Origin: CAWEBF01 sp963807235
GTDB taxonomy: Bacteria > Acidobacteriota > Vicinamibacteria > Vicinamibacterales > UBA2999
Length of the DNA: 64,000 nucleotides
Assembly: GCA_963807235.1 (NCBI GenBank)
Contig: CAWEBF010000009.1
Coordinates: 310,001-374,000, forward strand
Reading direction: 5' to 3'
Positions 51,900 to 62,381 of this stretch are shown here, piece by piece; position 1 is the first letter of the stretch; each line of letters begins with the position of its first letter. A model generated the notes under the pieces. The model made no database searches and had not been told where the DNA came from. It saw nothing but the letters and a program-made list of their open reading frames with translations. A program made the translations under genes and the position numbers.

Positions 51900-53084
51900 A
51901 TGACTGACGCCGTCATCCTCTCCGCGGTGCGGGTTCCCACCGGGCGGTTCCAGGGGGCGCTGTCCCCGTTCACGGCTCCGCAGCTCGGCGCCCTCGTGGT
52001 TCGCGAGGCCGTGAAGCGGGCGGGCCTGGAGGCTGGCACCGTCGAGGAGTGCATCCTCGGTAACGTGGTGTCGGCCGGCCTGGGTCAGGCGCCGGCGCGT
52101 CAGGCGGCCCTGCGGGCGGGCCTGGCCGACGCCGTGGCGGCGCTGACCATCAACAAGGTCTGCGGCTCGGGTTTGAAGGCGGTGATGCTGGCGGCGCAAG
52201 GCGTGGCCACGGGCGATATCGAGGTGGCCGTGGCCGGCGGCATGGAGTCGATGACCAACGCGCCGTATCTGCTGGACCGCGCGCGCAGCGGCTACCGCCT
52301 GGGACATGCGCGTGCCGTGGACTCCGTGGTGCACGACGGCCTGTGGTGCGCGTTCGAGGATTGGCACATGGGGCGCGCGGCCGAGGTGGTGGCCGCGGAA
52401 TACGGCGTGTCCCGCGGCGCGCAGGATGCCTTTGCCCTCGACAGCCACCGCAAGGCGGCGCGCGCGGCCGAGGAAGGCCGCTTCGACGCGGAGATCGTAC
52501 CCGTCGAGATCACGGGACCCAAAGGGACCACGACCACGTTCTCCCGCGACGAAGCCGTGCGCGCCGACACGTCCGCGGACGCGTTGGCAGGGCTGAAGCC
52601 GGTCTTTGTCACCGATGGCACGGGCACTGTGACGGCCGGCAACGCGCCGGCTCTGAGCGACGGCGCGTCGGCGCTCGTCGTGGCCTCCGCACGGCGTGCC
52701 GCGAGCCTCGGTGTGACGCCGCTGGCACGCATCGTCGCCCAGGCGACGAGTGGTCTGGATCCCAAGCACGTGCTGATGACGCCGGTGGCCGCCGTGCGGC
52801 GCGTGGTGGAGAAAGCGGGCTGGCCGCTCGACACGGTGGATCTCTTCGAGATCAACGAAGCGTTCGCGTCGCAGATGGTGGCGGTGCTGGGCGAACTGCA
52901 GCTGGATCCGGCGCGCGTGAACGTCAACGGCGGCGCCGTGGCGCTCGGACATCCCATCGGCGCGAGCGGCGCCCGTATCCTGACGACGTTGCTGCACGCG
53001 ATGGTCCAGCGCAACGTGCGGCGTGGCGTGGCGGCCTTGTGTCTGGGCGGCGGCAACGGCGTGGCGCTGGCCGTCGAGCGCTGA
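51900..53084 (+). CDS. Acetyl-CoA acetyltransferase (thiolase)
   Basis: 394 residues. The catalytic C88 is in INKVCGSGLKAVM, H351 in ALGHPIGASGARI and C381 in ALCLGGGNGVA. INEAFASQMVA is also typical. It interconverts acetyl-CoA and acetoacetyl-CoA or cleaves longer 3-ketoacyl-CoA. It lies 6 bp after the DciA-like gene. Confidence 0.96.
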   Translation: MTDAVILSAVRVPTGRFQGALSPFTAPQLGALVVREAVKRAGLEAGTVEECILGNVVSAGLGQAPARQAALRAGLADAVAALTINKVCGSGLKAVMLAAQGVATGDIEVAVAGGMESMTNAPYLLDRARSGYRLGHARAVDSVVHDGLWCAFEDWHMGRAAEVVAAEYGVSRGAQDAFALDSHRKAARAAEEGRFDAEIVPVEITGPKGTTTTFSRDEAVRADTSADALAGLKPVFVTDGTGTVTAGNAPALSDGASALVVASARRAASLGVTPLARIVAQATSGLDPKHVLMTPVAAVRRVVEKAGWPLDTVDLFEINEAFASQMVAVLGELQLDPARVNVNGGAVALGHPIGASGARILTTLLHAMVQRNVRRGVAALCLGGGNGVALAVER

Positions 53085-53117
53085 CGCCGTAAGCATCGAT
53101 AAGGCATCATCACGCAG

Positions 53118-53327
53118 ATGAGAACGACACTTAACATCGACGACGCGCTGCTCGGACGAGCAAAGGAACTGACCGGTCTTCGACAGAAGACCGCCGTCGT
53201 TCGGGCCGGCCTCGAGGCTCTCGTGGCACGGGAAAGCGCCCGGCGACTGGCAGCCTTGGGTGGCTCGGACAAAACAGCTCGCGCAGGTCGCAGGCGACGG
53301 ACACGCGGAAGGGCGCAGCTGAGGTGA
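53118..53327 (+). CDS. VapB-like antitoxin, orphan
   Basis: 69 residues. The ribbon-helix-helix-like N-terminus MRTTLNIDDALLGRAKELTG is followed by KTAVVRAGLEALVARESARR and an Arg-rich tail, as in VapB. No vapC follows: the next 60 bases keep a short open end (ILKDRPLLRAAARLGIAA), which could be the C-terminal remnant of a PIN toxin. Confidence 0.6.
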   Translation: MRTTLNIDDALLGRAKELTGLRQKTAVVRAGLEALVARESARRLAALGGSDKTARAGRRRRTRGRAQLR

Positions 53328-53400
53328 TTCTCAAGGATCGCCCGTTGCTTCGCGCCGCAGCGCGGTTGGGAATCGCTGCTTAAGAGTCTTTGACTACCCG

Positions 53401-53874
53401 ATGCCGGATACATCTCCGTCCTGGAGCGACGGGCAGGTGGCGGCGCTGGCGCTCATCGCGTCTTCACTTGTGGGCAACGTGCTGCCGAATCCGTTCGCCT
53501 CGCTGCTGGCTTTTCTTCCCGTGCTCTCATCGCTGTCGCTGTGGGTGGCCTTTCCGCTCCTCGTGATGGTCCCGGTTCTTCTCGCCGTCGCGGCGCGCGC
53601 CGGCTGGCGCGATCGGTCGGCCTGGGTCGGGATCAAGCTGGGCTCAATCGTCTGCTTCGTGACGACCGTGATTGTGCTGGTGGCCTACGTGGCGGGCCTT
53701 GCCCTGGGCCAGCCGCAGCTGCTGAAGATCGGGCTCAGCTGGGAAAGCCTCCGCGATGCGACGTTCGTCCTGGCCACGACGACGGTCACGGGTGCCGCAC
53801 TCTCCGGCCTCGGCGGCCTCGCCGGCGCGATTGGCCGAGCTTTCTTCCAGCGGCACGCCCCGGACGCGCTGTAA
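53401..53874 (+). CDS. Small membrane protein, function unknown
   Basis: 157 residues with four hydrophobic segments (ALALIASSLVGNVLP, LWVAFPLLVMVPVLLAVA, IVCFVTTVIVLVAYVAGLAL and ATTTVTGAALSGLGGLAG). No family recognised. It lies upstream of recA. Confidence 0.65.
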   Translation: MPDTSPSWSDGQVAALALIASSLVGNVLPNPFASLLAFLPVLSSLSLWVAFPLLVMVPVLLAVAARAGWRDRSAWVGIKLGSIVCFVTTVIVLVAYVAGLALGQPQLLKIGLSWESLRDATFVLATTTVTGAALSGLGGLAGAIGRAFFQRHAPDAL

Positions 53875-53970
53875 TTGTTGCAGCCTGGCGGCCGCAGGGG
53901 CGAAAGTCCCAACGAGCGCTAAGTGCTTGTTTCACTGGGTCGAATGCCTTCTGGCTGCACATATTTTCGC

Positions 53971-53999
53971 TTGACTTTCGCTTGGCCCGTTTTTAGGAT
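53971..53999 (+). promoter_or_regulatory. recA promoter
   Basis: TTGACT (53971-53976) and TAGGAT (53994-53999) are 17 bp apart, 76 bp upstream of the recA ATG. No convincing LexA box was found nearby. Confidence 0.5.
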
Positions 54000-54074
54000 T
54001 GTCCCGGCCGTGACCTTCCCTGTCACCCCACCAAGCCATGCTCGTGAAAACACGGCTCACACCAAGGAGACGCC

Positions 54075-55109
54075 ATGCCGCTGGAAGAAGTGAAGGAACG
54101 AAACAAGGCCCTCGACAACGCCGTCGTACAGATTGAGAAGCAGTTCGGCAAGGGTTCGATCATGCGCCTCGGCCAGCGCGGCGCCATCCTGCCCGTCGAG
54201 GTCATCTCGACCGGGTCGATCAGCATCGACTTTGCGCTGGGCATCGGGGGGGTTCCCCGCGGACGCGTGGTGGAGATCTTCGGGCCTGAATCGTCGGGCA
54301 AGACCACGCTGGCGTTGCAGGTGATTGCGGAGGCCCAAAAAGCCGGCGGCATGGCCGCCTTCGTGGACGCCGAGCACGCGCTCGACGCGCAGTATGCCCA
54401 GAAGCTGGGCGTGGACCTCGAGAACCTGCTCGTGTCGCAGCCCGACAACGGCGAACAGGCGCTCGAGATCGTCGAGGTGCTGATCCGCTCGGGCGGCGTG
54501 GACGTGGTGGTGGTGGACTCGGTGGCGGCGCTCGTGCCCAAGGCCGAAATCGAAGGCGAGATGGGCGAGGCGCAGATGGGCCTGCAGGCCCGCCTGATGT
54601 CCCAGGCGCTCCGCAAGCTGACCGGCGTCGTGTCCAAATCGCGCACCACGCTCGTCTTCATCAACCAGCTGCGCGAGAAGATCGGCGTGATGTTCGGCAA
54701 CCCGGAGACCACCACCGGCGGGCGCGCGCTGAAGTTCTATGCGTCGGTGCGTATCGACATCCGCCGCATCGCCACCATCAAGGACGGCGACGTGGTGACC
54801 GGCGGCCGCACCCGCGTGAAGGTGGTGAAGAACAAGATGGCCCCGCCCTTCCGCGAGGCCGAGTTCGACATCATGTACGGCGAGGGCATCTCCCGCGAGG
54901 GCGACCTGCTGGATCTGGCCGTGGAAAAGCGGCTGGTGGAGAAAAGCGGCGCCTGGTTCGCCTACAGCGGCGAGCGCCTCGGCCAGGGACGCGAGAACGC
55001 GAAGCAGTTCCTGCGGGAGAACCCCGCGGTCCGGCAGGCCATCGAGGATCGCGTCCGCCGCGAGCTGGGGCTGATTCGCGAGACCGAGGTCGCCGCTGCG
55101 GCGTCGTAA
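54075..55109 (+). CDS. recA: Recombinase RecA
   Basis: 344 residues with GGAG six bases before the ATG. Walker A GPESSGKTTLALQ, Walker B VVVVDSVAALVPK, and FINQLREKIGVMFGNPETTT. Full family length and no frame break. It promotes homologous strand exchange and LexA cleavage. Confidence 0.98.
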   Translation: MPLEEVKERNKALDNAVVQIEKQFGKGSIMRLGQRGAILPVEVISTGSISIDFALGIGGVPRGRVVEIFGPESSGKTTLALQVIAEAQKAGGMAAFVDAEHALDAQYAQKLGVDLENLLVSQPDNGEQALEIVEVLIRSGGVDVVVVDSVAALVPKAEIEGEMGEAQMGLQARLMSQALRKLTGVVSKSRTTLVFINQLREKIGVMFGNPETTTGGRALKFYASVRIDIRRIATIKDGDVVTGGRTRVKVVKNKMAPPFREAEFDIMYGEGISREGDLLDLAVEKRLVEKSGAWFAYSGERLGQGRENAKQFLRENPAVRQAIEDRVRRELGLIRETEVAAAAS

Positions 55110-55129
55110 CGCGCCTTCAGGGGATAATC

Positions 55130-55154
55130 GTGGGCTCACGTGACGTGAGCCCAC
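55130..55154. promoter_or_regulatory. 25-bp near-perfect palindrome before cobS
   Basis: The arms GTGGGCTCACGT and ACGTGAGCCCAC are exact reverse complements around one central base, 4 bases before the cobS ATG. It may be an operator for a dimeric repressor or an mRNA hairpin blocking initiation. It may also end recA transcription; there is no T-run. Confidence 0.5.
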
Positions 55155-55158
55155 ACCG

Positions 55159-56160
55159 ATGACCATCAGCTCCAGCTCCTCGGTCGAGGCACTGCCGGTC
55201 GTGCCGGACCTGTCGCTGTCCGCGCGGGACCTGTTCAAGATCGACACCGACCTCCAGGTCCCGGCCTTCTCGGCCCAGGACGAGCACGTACCGCCGCTCG
55301 ATCCCGACTACGTGTTCGATCGCGATACGACGCTGGCGCTCCTGGCGGGGTTCCTCCACAACCGCCGTGTGCTGGTGCAGGGCCGGCACGGCACCGGCAA
55401 GTCGAGCCACATCGAGCAGGTGGCGGCGCGGCTCAACTGGCCGTGCGTGCGCGTGAACCTCGACGGCCACGTGACCCGCATGGATCTGATCGGCAAGGAC
55501 ACGATTGCCGTACGGGACGGCAAGCAGATCACGGAGTTTCAGCCGGGGATGCTGACCTGGGCACTCCAGCGCCCGTGCGCGCTGGTGTTCGACGAGTACG
55601 ACGCGGGCCGGGCCGACGTGATGTTCGTCATCCAGCGCGTGCTGGAGCTGGAGGGGCGGTTGACGCTGCTCGATCAGAGCCGCGTGATCCATCCGCATCC
55701 TTCGTTCCGCCTCTTCGCGACGGCGAACACGATCGGCCTCGGCGACGCCACGGGGCTGTACCACGGCACCCAGCCGCTCAACCAGGGCCAGATGGATCGC
55801 TGGAGCATCGTGGTCACGCTGAACTACCTGGAGCACGACAAGGAAGTGGACGTGGTGCTGGCGCGCTGCCCCGAGTACCGCACGCCCGAGGGCCGCGCGC
55901 AGGCGGGCGCGATGGTGGCGCTGGCCAGCCTGACCCGGCGTGGGTTCGCCGACGGCGATCTGTCCACGGTGATGTCGCCCCGCACGGTGGTCACCTGGGC
56001 CCAGAACGCGACGCTCTTCCACGACGCGGGCCTGGCGTTCAAGCTGACCTTCCTGAACCGCTGCGACGAGGACGAGCAGGCGCTGGTCACCGAGTACTAC
56101 CAGCGAGCGATGGGCGCCGAGCTGGCGGCGGACCGGTCGGCGCCGGGCCTGCGCCAGTAG
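55159..56160 (+). CDS. cobS: Cobaltochelatase CobS-like AAA+ protein
   Basis: 333 residues. It matches CobS: ARDLFKIDTDLQVPAFS, Walker A GRHGTGKSSHIEQVAARL, VNLDGHVTRMDLIGKD, LVFDEYDAGRADVMF, TANTIGLGDATGLYHGTQ. With CobT and CobN it inserts cobalt in aerobic cobalamin synthesis. CobN is not in the window. It precedes cobT. Confidence 0.9.
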   Translation: MTISSSSSVEALPVVPDLSLSARDLFKIDTDLQVPAFSAQDEHVPPLDPDYVFDRDTTLALLAGFLHNRRVLVQGRHGTGKSSHIEQVAARLNWPCVRVNLDGHVTRMDLIGKDTIAVRDGKQITEFQPGMLTWALQRPCALVFDEYDAGRADVMFVIQRVLELEGRLTLLDQSRVIHPHPSFRLFATANTIGLGDATGLYHGTQPLNQGQMDRWSIVVTLNYLEHDKEVDVVLARCPEYRTPEGRAQAGAMVALASLTRRGFADGDLSTVMSPRTVVTWAQNATLFHDAGLAFKLTFLNRCDEDEQALVTEYYQRAMGAELAADRSAPGLRQ

Positions 56161-56172
56161 GCCAGTCGCACA

Positions 56173-57786
56173 GTGGCCAGCACCACGGTCCGTTTCCGGC
56201 TCGGACCGTCGAGGCCGTGTCGGCGTGCACGCGTACGCTGGCGGGCGCCGACGACGTGGACGTGTCGGCCTCGCGCGCGGGCGCGTCAACGGTCGGGGCG
56301 TTGCGCGCCTACGCCGATCGGACGGCGGTGGGCCGCCGGTTCCACGATCCGGCCGTGCACCGGCATCACCTGCCGAAACCCGCGGGCGCGGCGCGGCTCT
56401 TCAGCCAGCTGGAGCAGGGCCGGCTCGACGCGCGCGGCGCGGCGTGGCTCCGCGGCGTGGCTCACAACCTGCTGGCGTACCCCGGCAAGGACGCCGACGG
56501 CCTGCGCTGGCTGTGCTTCGAGCTGTGCAGCGGGCGGCCTGCGCCGCCCGAGAAAACCGCGCTCGTGGCGCGCACGCGCCAGGCGCTCTCCCCTGCCCTG
56601 CTGTCGTCGCTGACCGCCATGAGCGCGCTCGCGGCCGACCACCGTGCGTTTGCCGAGCGCGCGGCCGCGACTGGGCGCACGCCGCCGACGGTTCGCTGAC
56701 CGAGGCTGAGAAGCCAGTCGCCGGGACCGCACCGCGTGCCGCTGCCGACGCGCGTGGTCGAGCGCCGTGCGCGGCGCGAGAAGGGCTCGGCCGACCCGCG
56801 GACCGACGGCGAGGCCGAGGGCGCGGGGCCGGAAGCAGGTGGCGGCCAGGCGGCCGGCGGCGACACCGAGAGGGACGTCTACAAGGCCTACACCACGGCG
56901 CACGACCGCGTGGTCAGCGCCGCGGCGCTCGCCAGCCGCGAGGAGCTGGCGGCGCTGCGCAAGGCCCTCGAGAAGGACCTCGCCGCGATGCGCGTCGTGG
57001 TGGCGCGCCTGGCCAAGCGGCTGATGCGCGTGCTGATGGCCCGGCAGGCGCGTCAGTGGCGCTTCGATCTGGACGAGGGGCTGCTCGACGGCTCGCGGCT
57101 GGCGCCGTTTGTCGCCAGCGGCGGTTCGACCCGGCCGTTCAAGCAGGAGGCCGAGACGACGTTCCCGAGCACCGTCGTGTCGCTGTTGATCGATCACTCG
57201 GGATCGATGCGCGGCCGGCCGATGCAGATCGCCGCGCTCACGGTAGAGATCTTCGCGCGCGTCCTGGAACGCTGCGGCGTGCACTGCGAGGTCCTGGGCT
57301 TCACGACCCGCGACTGGGACGGCGGCGAGCCGGCGCGTGAGTGGGCGGCCGACGGCTATCCAGACGGACCGGGACGGTTGAACGCCCTCGAGCACGTGGT
57401 GGTCAAGGCCGCCGACGTGCCGTGGCGCCGCGCGCGCGTGGCGCTCGGGCTCTTCATGCGCGACGAGATGCTGAAGGAGAACATCGACGGCGAGGCCGTG
57501 GAGTGGGCGTACCGGCGCCTCCGAAGCCGCCGCGAGGTGCGGAAGATCCTGGTCGTCGTGTCCGACGGCACGCCGATGGACGAGGCGACGCTGGCGGCCA
57601 ACGGCCACGAGTATCTGGACCTGCACCTGCGCGATGTGGTGAACTCGATCGAGCGCGACGGGACGGTGCAGCTGGCGGCCATCGGCATCGGCGTCGACGT
57701 GTCGCAGTTCTACTCCAACGCCACGCGCATCGCCGAGCATCGAGGAGCTGGGCCCGGCGCTGACGAACAAGCTGGTGACGCTCCTC

Positions 57787-57790
<4 letters not shown>
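56173..57790 (+). CDS. cobT: Cobaltochelatase CobT-like protein; several frame breaks
   Basis: The N-terminal part includes VGRRFHDPAVHRHHLPKPAG and SQLEQGRLDARGAAWLRGVA. The C-terminal VWFA part has MIDAS SLLIDHSGSMRGRPMQ and LERCGVHCEVLGFTTRDWDG, then KILVVVSDGTPMDEATL, as in CobT. Frame breaks fall near 56208, 56690 and 57735. The end is unclear; the stop and the next gene's start both lie in disturbed sequence. Confidence 0.85.
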
Positions 57791-59654
<1,864 letters not shown>

Positions 59655-59675
59655 AGCATGCGAGGGCGCGAAGGA

Positions 59676-59751
59676 TGGTGGCCAGGGACGGAATTGAACC
59701 GCCGACACTACGATTTTCAGTCGTATGCTCTACCAACTGAGCTACCTGGCC
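59676..59751 (-). tRNA. tRNA-Phe (GAA), CCA encoded
   Basis: On the minus strand, acceptor GGCCAGG pairs with CCTGGCC. The D-arm GCTCAGTTGGTAGAGC, anticodon loop CTGAAAA (anticodon GAA) and T-arm GGTTCAATTCC are all normal. Discriminator A and CCA are genomically encoded (59679-59676). Confidence 0.97.
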
Positions 59752-59752
59752 C

Positions 59753-59785
59753 CGCCGCGCGAAGCGCGGGCAAACGATGCTGTCG
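59753..59785. repeat. Probable degenerate GNA-triloop element, copy C
   Basis: The hairpin CCGCGC-GAA-GCGCGG (59756-59770 region) is followed by GCAAACGATGCTG, a weak match to the core. It lies immediately 5' of tRNA-Phe. Shorter than other copies. Confidence 0.45.
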
Positions 59786-59812
59786 CTTTTCAGCAAAACG
59801 AACAGAACATTG

Positions 59813-59821
59813 AGTATATCA
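59813..59821 (-). promoter_or_regulatory. Extended -10 box upstream of tRNA-Phe
   Basis: The minus strand reads TGATATACT (59821-59813), an extended -10 motif, 62 bp upstream of the tRNA 5' end. No clear -35. Confidence 0.35.
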
Positions 59822-59873
59822 CCGCGGCATCGTACGCTGGGTGCGTAGACGCCCGCCTTTCCAAGGAGCCTGA

Positions 59874-60893
59874 GTGGTTCACGTCCTGCTTGTCGTCGTT
59901 CTCGTGATCGCGTGCGCGTGCAATCGATCCGGCGCCCCGGAGCCGGCCGCGTCTTCGCCGGCCGAGGCCCCGGCCGACGCGGCCGCGTCGGCCAAGCCCG
60001 TCCCCGCCGCCCTGCCGGACGTCCTGGCGCGCGTGAACGGCGAGACCGTCACCAAGGCGGAGCTCGAAGAAGCCGTCGCAGCCGTGGAGCAGCGCAATCA
60101 AGGCCCGGTTCCTGTCGATCAGCGCGATCGGGTCTTCCGCGGCGTGCTCGATCAGCTCGTGGCCTTCAAGCTGCTCGCCCAGGAAGCGGCCGCCCGCAAG
60201 ATCGCCGTGGCCGACGCCGACGTGGACACGCAGATCGCCCAGATGCGCCAGCAGTTTCCGTCGGAGGACGTGTTCAACCAGGCGTTGAAGCAGCAGAACA
60301 AGACCGTGGCCATGCTGAAGGCCGATGCGCGCAGCAACATCGCGATCCAGAAGATGCTGGAGCAGCAGCTGGCGGGCAAGATCGCGGTGACGCCCGAGCA
60401 GGCCAAGGACTTCTACGACAAGAACCCGCAGCAGTTCCAGCGCCCCGAGCAGGTGCGCGCCAGCCACATCCTGATCGGCGTGCCGCAGGGCGCCGACGTC
60501 GCGGCCAAGGCCGCGGTCAGGCGGAAGGCCGAGGGTGTGCTGAAGCAGGTAAAGGCCGGCGGCGACTTCGGCGCGCTGGCCAGGACGAACTCGGAGGATC
60601 CCGGGAGCGCCGTCAACGGCGGCGATCTGGGCTTCTTCCCGCGCGGGCAGATGGTGCCGCCGTTCGACCAGGCGGCGTTCACGCTTGCTCAGGGCGCCAC
60701 GAGCGAACTGGTGGAGACGCAGTTCGGCTATCACATCATCCGCGTGACGGAGAAGAGAGAGGCGGGCACGACCACACTCGAAGAAGTGCGCCCGAAGCTC
60801 GAGGAGTACTTGCAGAACGTCAACCGGCAGCGCGAGATGCAGGCCTTCGTGGACGGGCTGAAAGCCAAAGGGAAAGTCGAAATCCTCATCTAG
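59874..60893 (+). CDS. Parvulin-type peptidyl-prolyl isomerase, probable lipoprotein
   Basis: 339 residues, GTG start with AAGGAG upstream. The N-terminal hydrophobic stretch ends VIACAC, a plausible lipobox. A SurA-N-like helical part, then the rotamase domain (RASHILIGVPQGADVA, NGGDLGFFPRGQMVPPF, VETQFGYHIIRVTEK). It is likely a periplasmic chaperone/foldase. Confidence 0.9.
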   Translation: MVHVLLVVVLVIACACNRSGAPEPAASSPAEAPADAAASAKPVPAALPDVLARVNGETVTKAELEEAVAAVEQRNQGPVPVDQRDRVFRGVLDQLVAFKLLAQEAAARKIAVADADVDTQIAQMRQQFPSEDVFNQALKQQNKTVAMLKADARSNIAIQKMLEQQLAGKIAVTPEQAKDFYDKNPQQFQRPEQVRASHILIGVPQGADVAAKAAVRRKAEGVLKQVKAGGDFGALARTNSEDPGSAVNGGDLGFFPRGQMVPPFDQAAFTLAQGATSELVETQFGYHIIRVTEKREAGTTTLEEVRPKLEEYLQNVNRQREMQAFVDGLKAKGKVEILI

Positions 60894-60905
60894 CGCCATC
60901 TCGTC

Positions 60906-61280
60906 ATGCGATTGGATGCCTGGCTGGATGTCGCGTGTCTCTTCAAGACGCGCTCCGAGGCGAAGCGCGAGTGCGAAAGCGGCCACGTGGACGTGAATGG
61001 TGACCGGGCCAAGCCGCACCGGGCCGTCCGTGAGGGCGACCGCGTGCGGATCAACCGTGGCGTGGGCCGCCATCAGGACGTCGTGGTGCGCCTGCTCGTC
61101 GAGCAGCACGTGAAGAAGGCCCAGGCGCGGGCGCTCTACGACGACCTGACGCCGCAACCCACGCCCGAGGAGCGTGAGCAGCGTCGTCTCGAGCGGATCT
61201 ACCGCGCGGCTGCCCGTGCGGCAGGAACACCCGATCGCCGGCGCCGCCGCGCGCTGCGTGCCGCCAAGGAAGGCGACTGA
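60906..61280 (+). CDS. S4-domain RNA-binding protein, Hsp15-like
   Basis: 124 residues. The S4 domain MRLDAWLDVACLFKTRSEAK, then GHVDVNGDRAKPHRAVREGD; a basic, Arg-rich tail. Hsp15 binds stalled 50S subunits. It lies 12 bp after the parvulin gene. Confidence 0.88.
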   Translation: MRLDAWLDVACLFKTRSEAKRECESGHVDVNGDRAKPHRAVREGDRVRINRGVGRHQDVVVRLLVEQHVKKAQARALYDDLTPQPTPEEREQRRLERIYRAAARAAGTPDRRRRRALRAAKEGD

Positions 61281-61283
61281 CCC

Positions 61284-62270
61284 GTGCCACGGAACCAGGA
61301 GGTCATCCGCCAGTGGAAGGTGCTCCACGCGCTCGACGCGGCGCGGCAGGGGGTGTCCATCGACGCGCTGGCCCGGGATCTCGAGGTCACGACCCGGACG
61401 ATTCGCCGCGATCTGGCGGCGCTCCAGGAGGCCGGGTTCCCGCTCTACGACGAGCGCGACGATCACAACCGCACCCACTGGCACCTGGACGGACAGGTCC
61501 TCAAGGGCCTCGACACCGGCTTCACGCTCGGCGAGCTGTGCGCGCTGTACCTCGGCCGCCACGTGCTGGAGATGGCTGCGGGCACGCCCTTCGGCAAGGA
61601 CCTGTCGATGGCCTTCGCGCGAATCGAGAAGATGCTGACGCCGCGCATGCGGACCTTTCTGGACCAGATGCCGGCGATCCTGACGGCCAAGGCCGGGCCT
61701 CGCCCGTCGGCCGCGGAAGGCCAGGGTGAAGTCGCCGCACGGCTGCTCGAGGCGGCGCTGCACCACCGCGTGGTCCGCATGCGCTACCACTCGGTGTCCA
61801 GCGGGCGGGTGAAGGACTACCTGGTGCACCCGGAGCGGCTGGCGTTCGCCCAGGGAGAGTTGTATCTGCTGGCCTTCGTCCCCGAGTACCGCGACACGCG
61901 GACGTTCGCCTTCACGCGCATCAGGTCCGTGTCGCTGGAGAAGCAGACGTTCACACCTCGACCGGACCCTGAGGGCGCCGTCTTCGCGAACTCGCTCGGC
62001 GTCCACACGGGGCCAACCGCTCCGGTGGAGATCCAATTCGCCCCCTCGGTGGCGCCCTACGTGCGCGCGCGCGTGTGGCATCCGTCGCAGCGCCTCGTCG
62101 AAGGGCCCGGCGGCGACCTGCAGCTTTCGATGAACGTCTGCCACGATTGGGCGCTGCGCAGCTGGATCCTGAGCTGGGGACCGCTGGCGAAGGTGGTGAC
62201 GCCGGCATCGCTGGCCCGCGAGATTCGAGACGAGCACGAGGCAGCGAGTACGCGATACTCCAGGTCATAG
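61284..62270 (+). CDS. WYL-domain transcriptional regulator
   Basis: 328 residues, GTG start. The N-terminal DeoR-type HTH (GVSIDALARDLEVTTRTIRR) and the C-terminal WYL segment (VRMRYHSVSSGRVKDYLVHP, then LYLLAFVPEYRDTRTFAFTR). WYL proteins sense nucleic-acid or nucleotide ligands. Its TAG lies in a palindromic repeat arm. Confidence 0.9.
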   Translation: MPRNQEVIRQWKVLHALDAARQGVSIDALARDLEVTTRTIRRDLAALQEAGFPLYDERDDHNRTHWHLDGQVLKGLDTGFTLGELCALYLGRHVLEMAAGTPFGKDLSMAFARIEKMLTPRMRTFLDQMPAILTAKAGPRPSAAEGQGEVAARLLEAALHHRVVRMRYHSVSSGRVKDYLVHPERLAFAQGELYLLAFVPEYRDTRTFAFTRIRSVSLEKQTFTPRPDPEGAVFANSLGVHTGPTAPVEIQFAPSVAPYVRARVWHPSQRLVEGPGGDLQLSMNVCHDWALRSWILSWGPLAKVVTPASLAREIRDEHEAASTRYSRS

Positions 62271-62371
62271 CGAGCTTCGCTCGCTACGACGCAGTGTCTT
62301 TTGCCCGCCTTCGGCGGGGGCGAGCCGTCGCCTCGCTTTGAAGCAGTGTCTGTTGCCCGCCTCCGGCGGGG
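62264..62371. repeat. GNA-triloop palindromic element, two tandem copies (D1, D2)
   Basis: D1: arms GTCATAGCGAGC and GCTCGCTACGAC around TTC (62264-62290), core GCAGTGTCTTTTG, hairpin CCCGCC-TTC-GGCGGG (62304-62318). D2: core GCAGTGTCTGTTG (62343-62355), hairpin CCCGCC-TCC-GGCGGG (62356-62370). It is inverted relative to copies A and B (loops read GAA and GGA on the minus strand). It lies between the WYL gene and the UPF0182 gene. Confidence 0.82.
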
Positions 62372-62381
62372 CGAGGTGTCA

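Noticed and set aside
53875..53970. LexA box upstream of recA
   Set aside because: Inverted words around GTGCTTGTTTCAC were examined, but they do not match a known LexA operator well enough.
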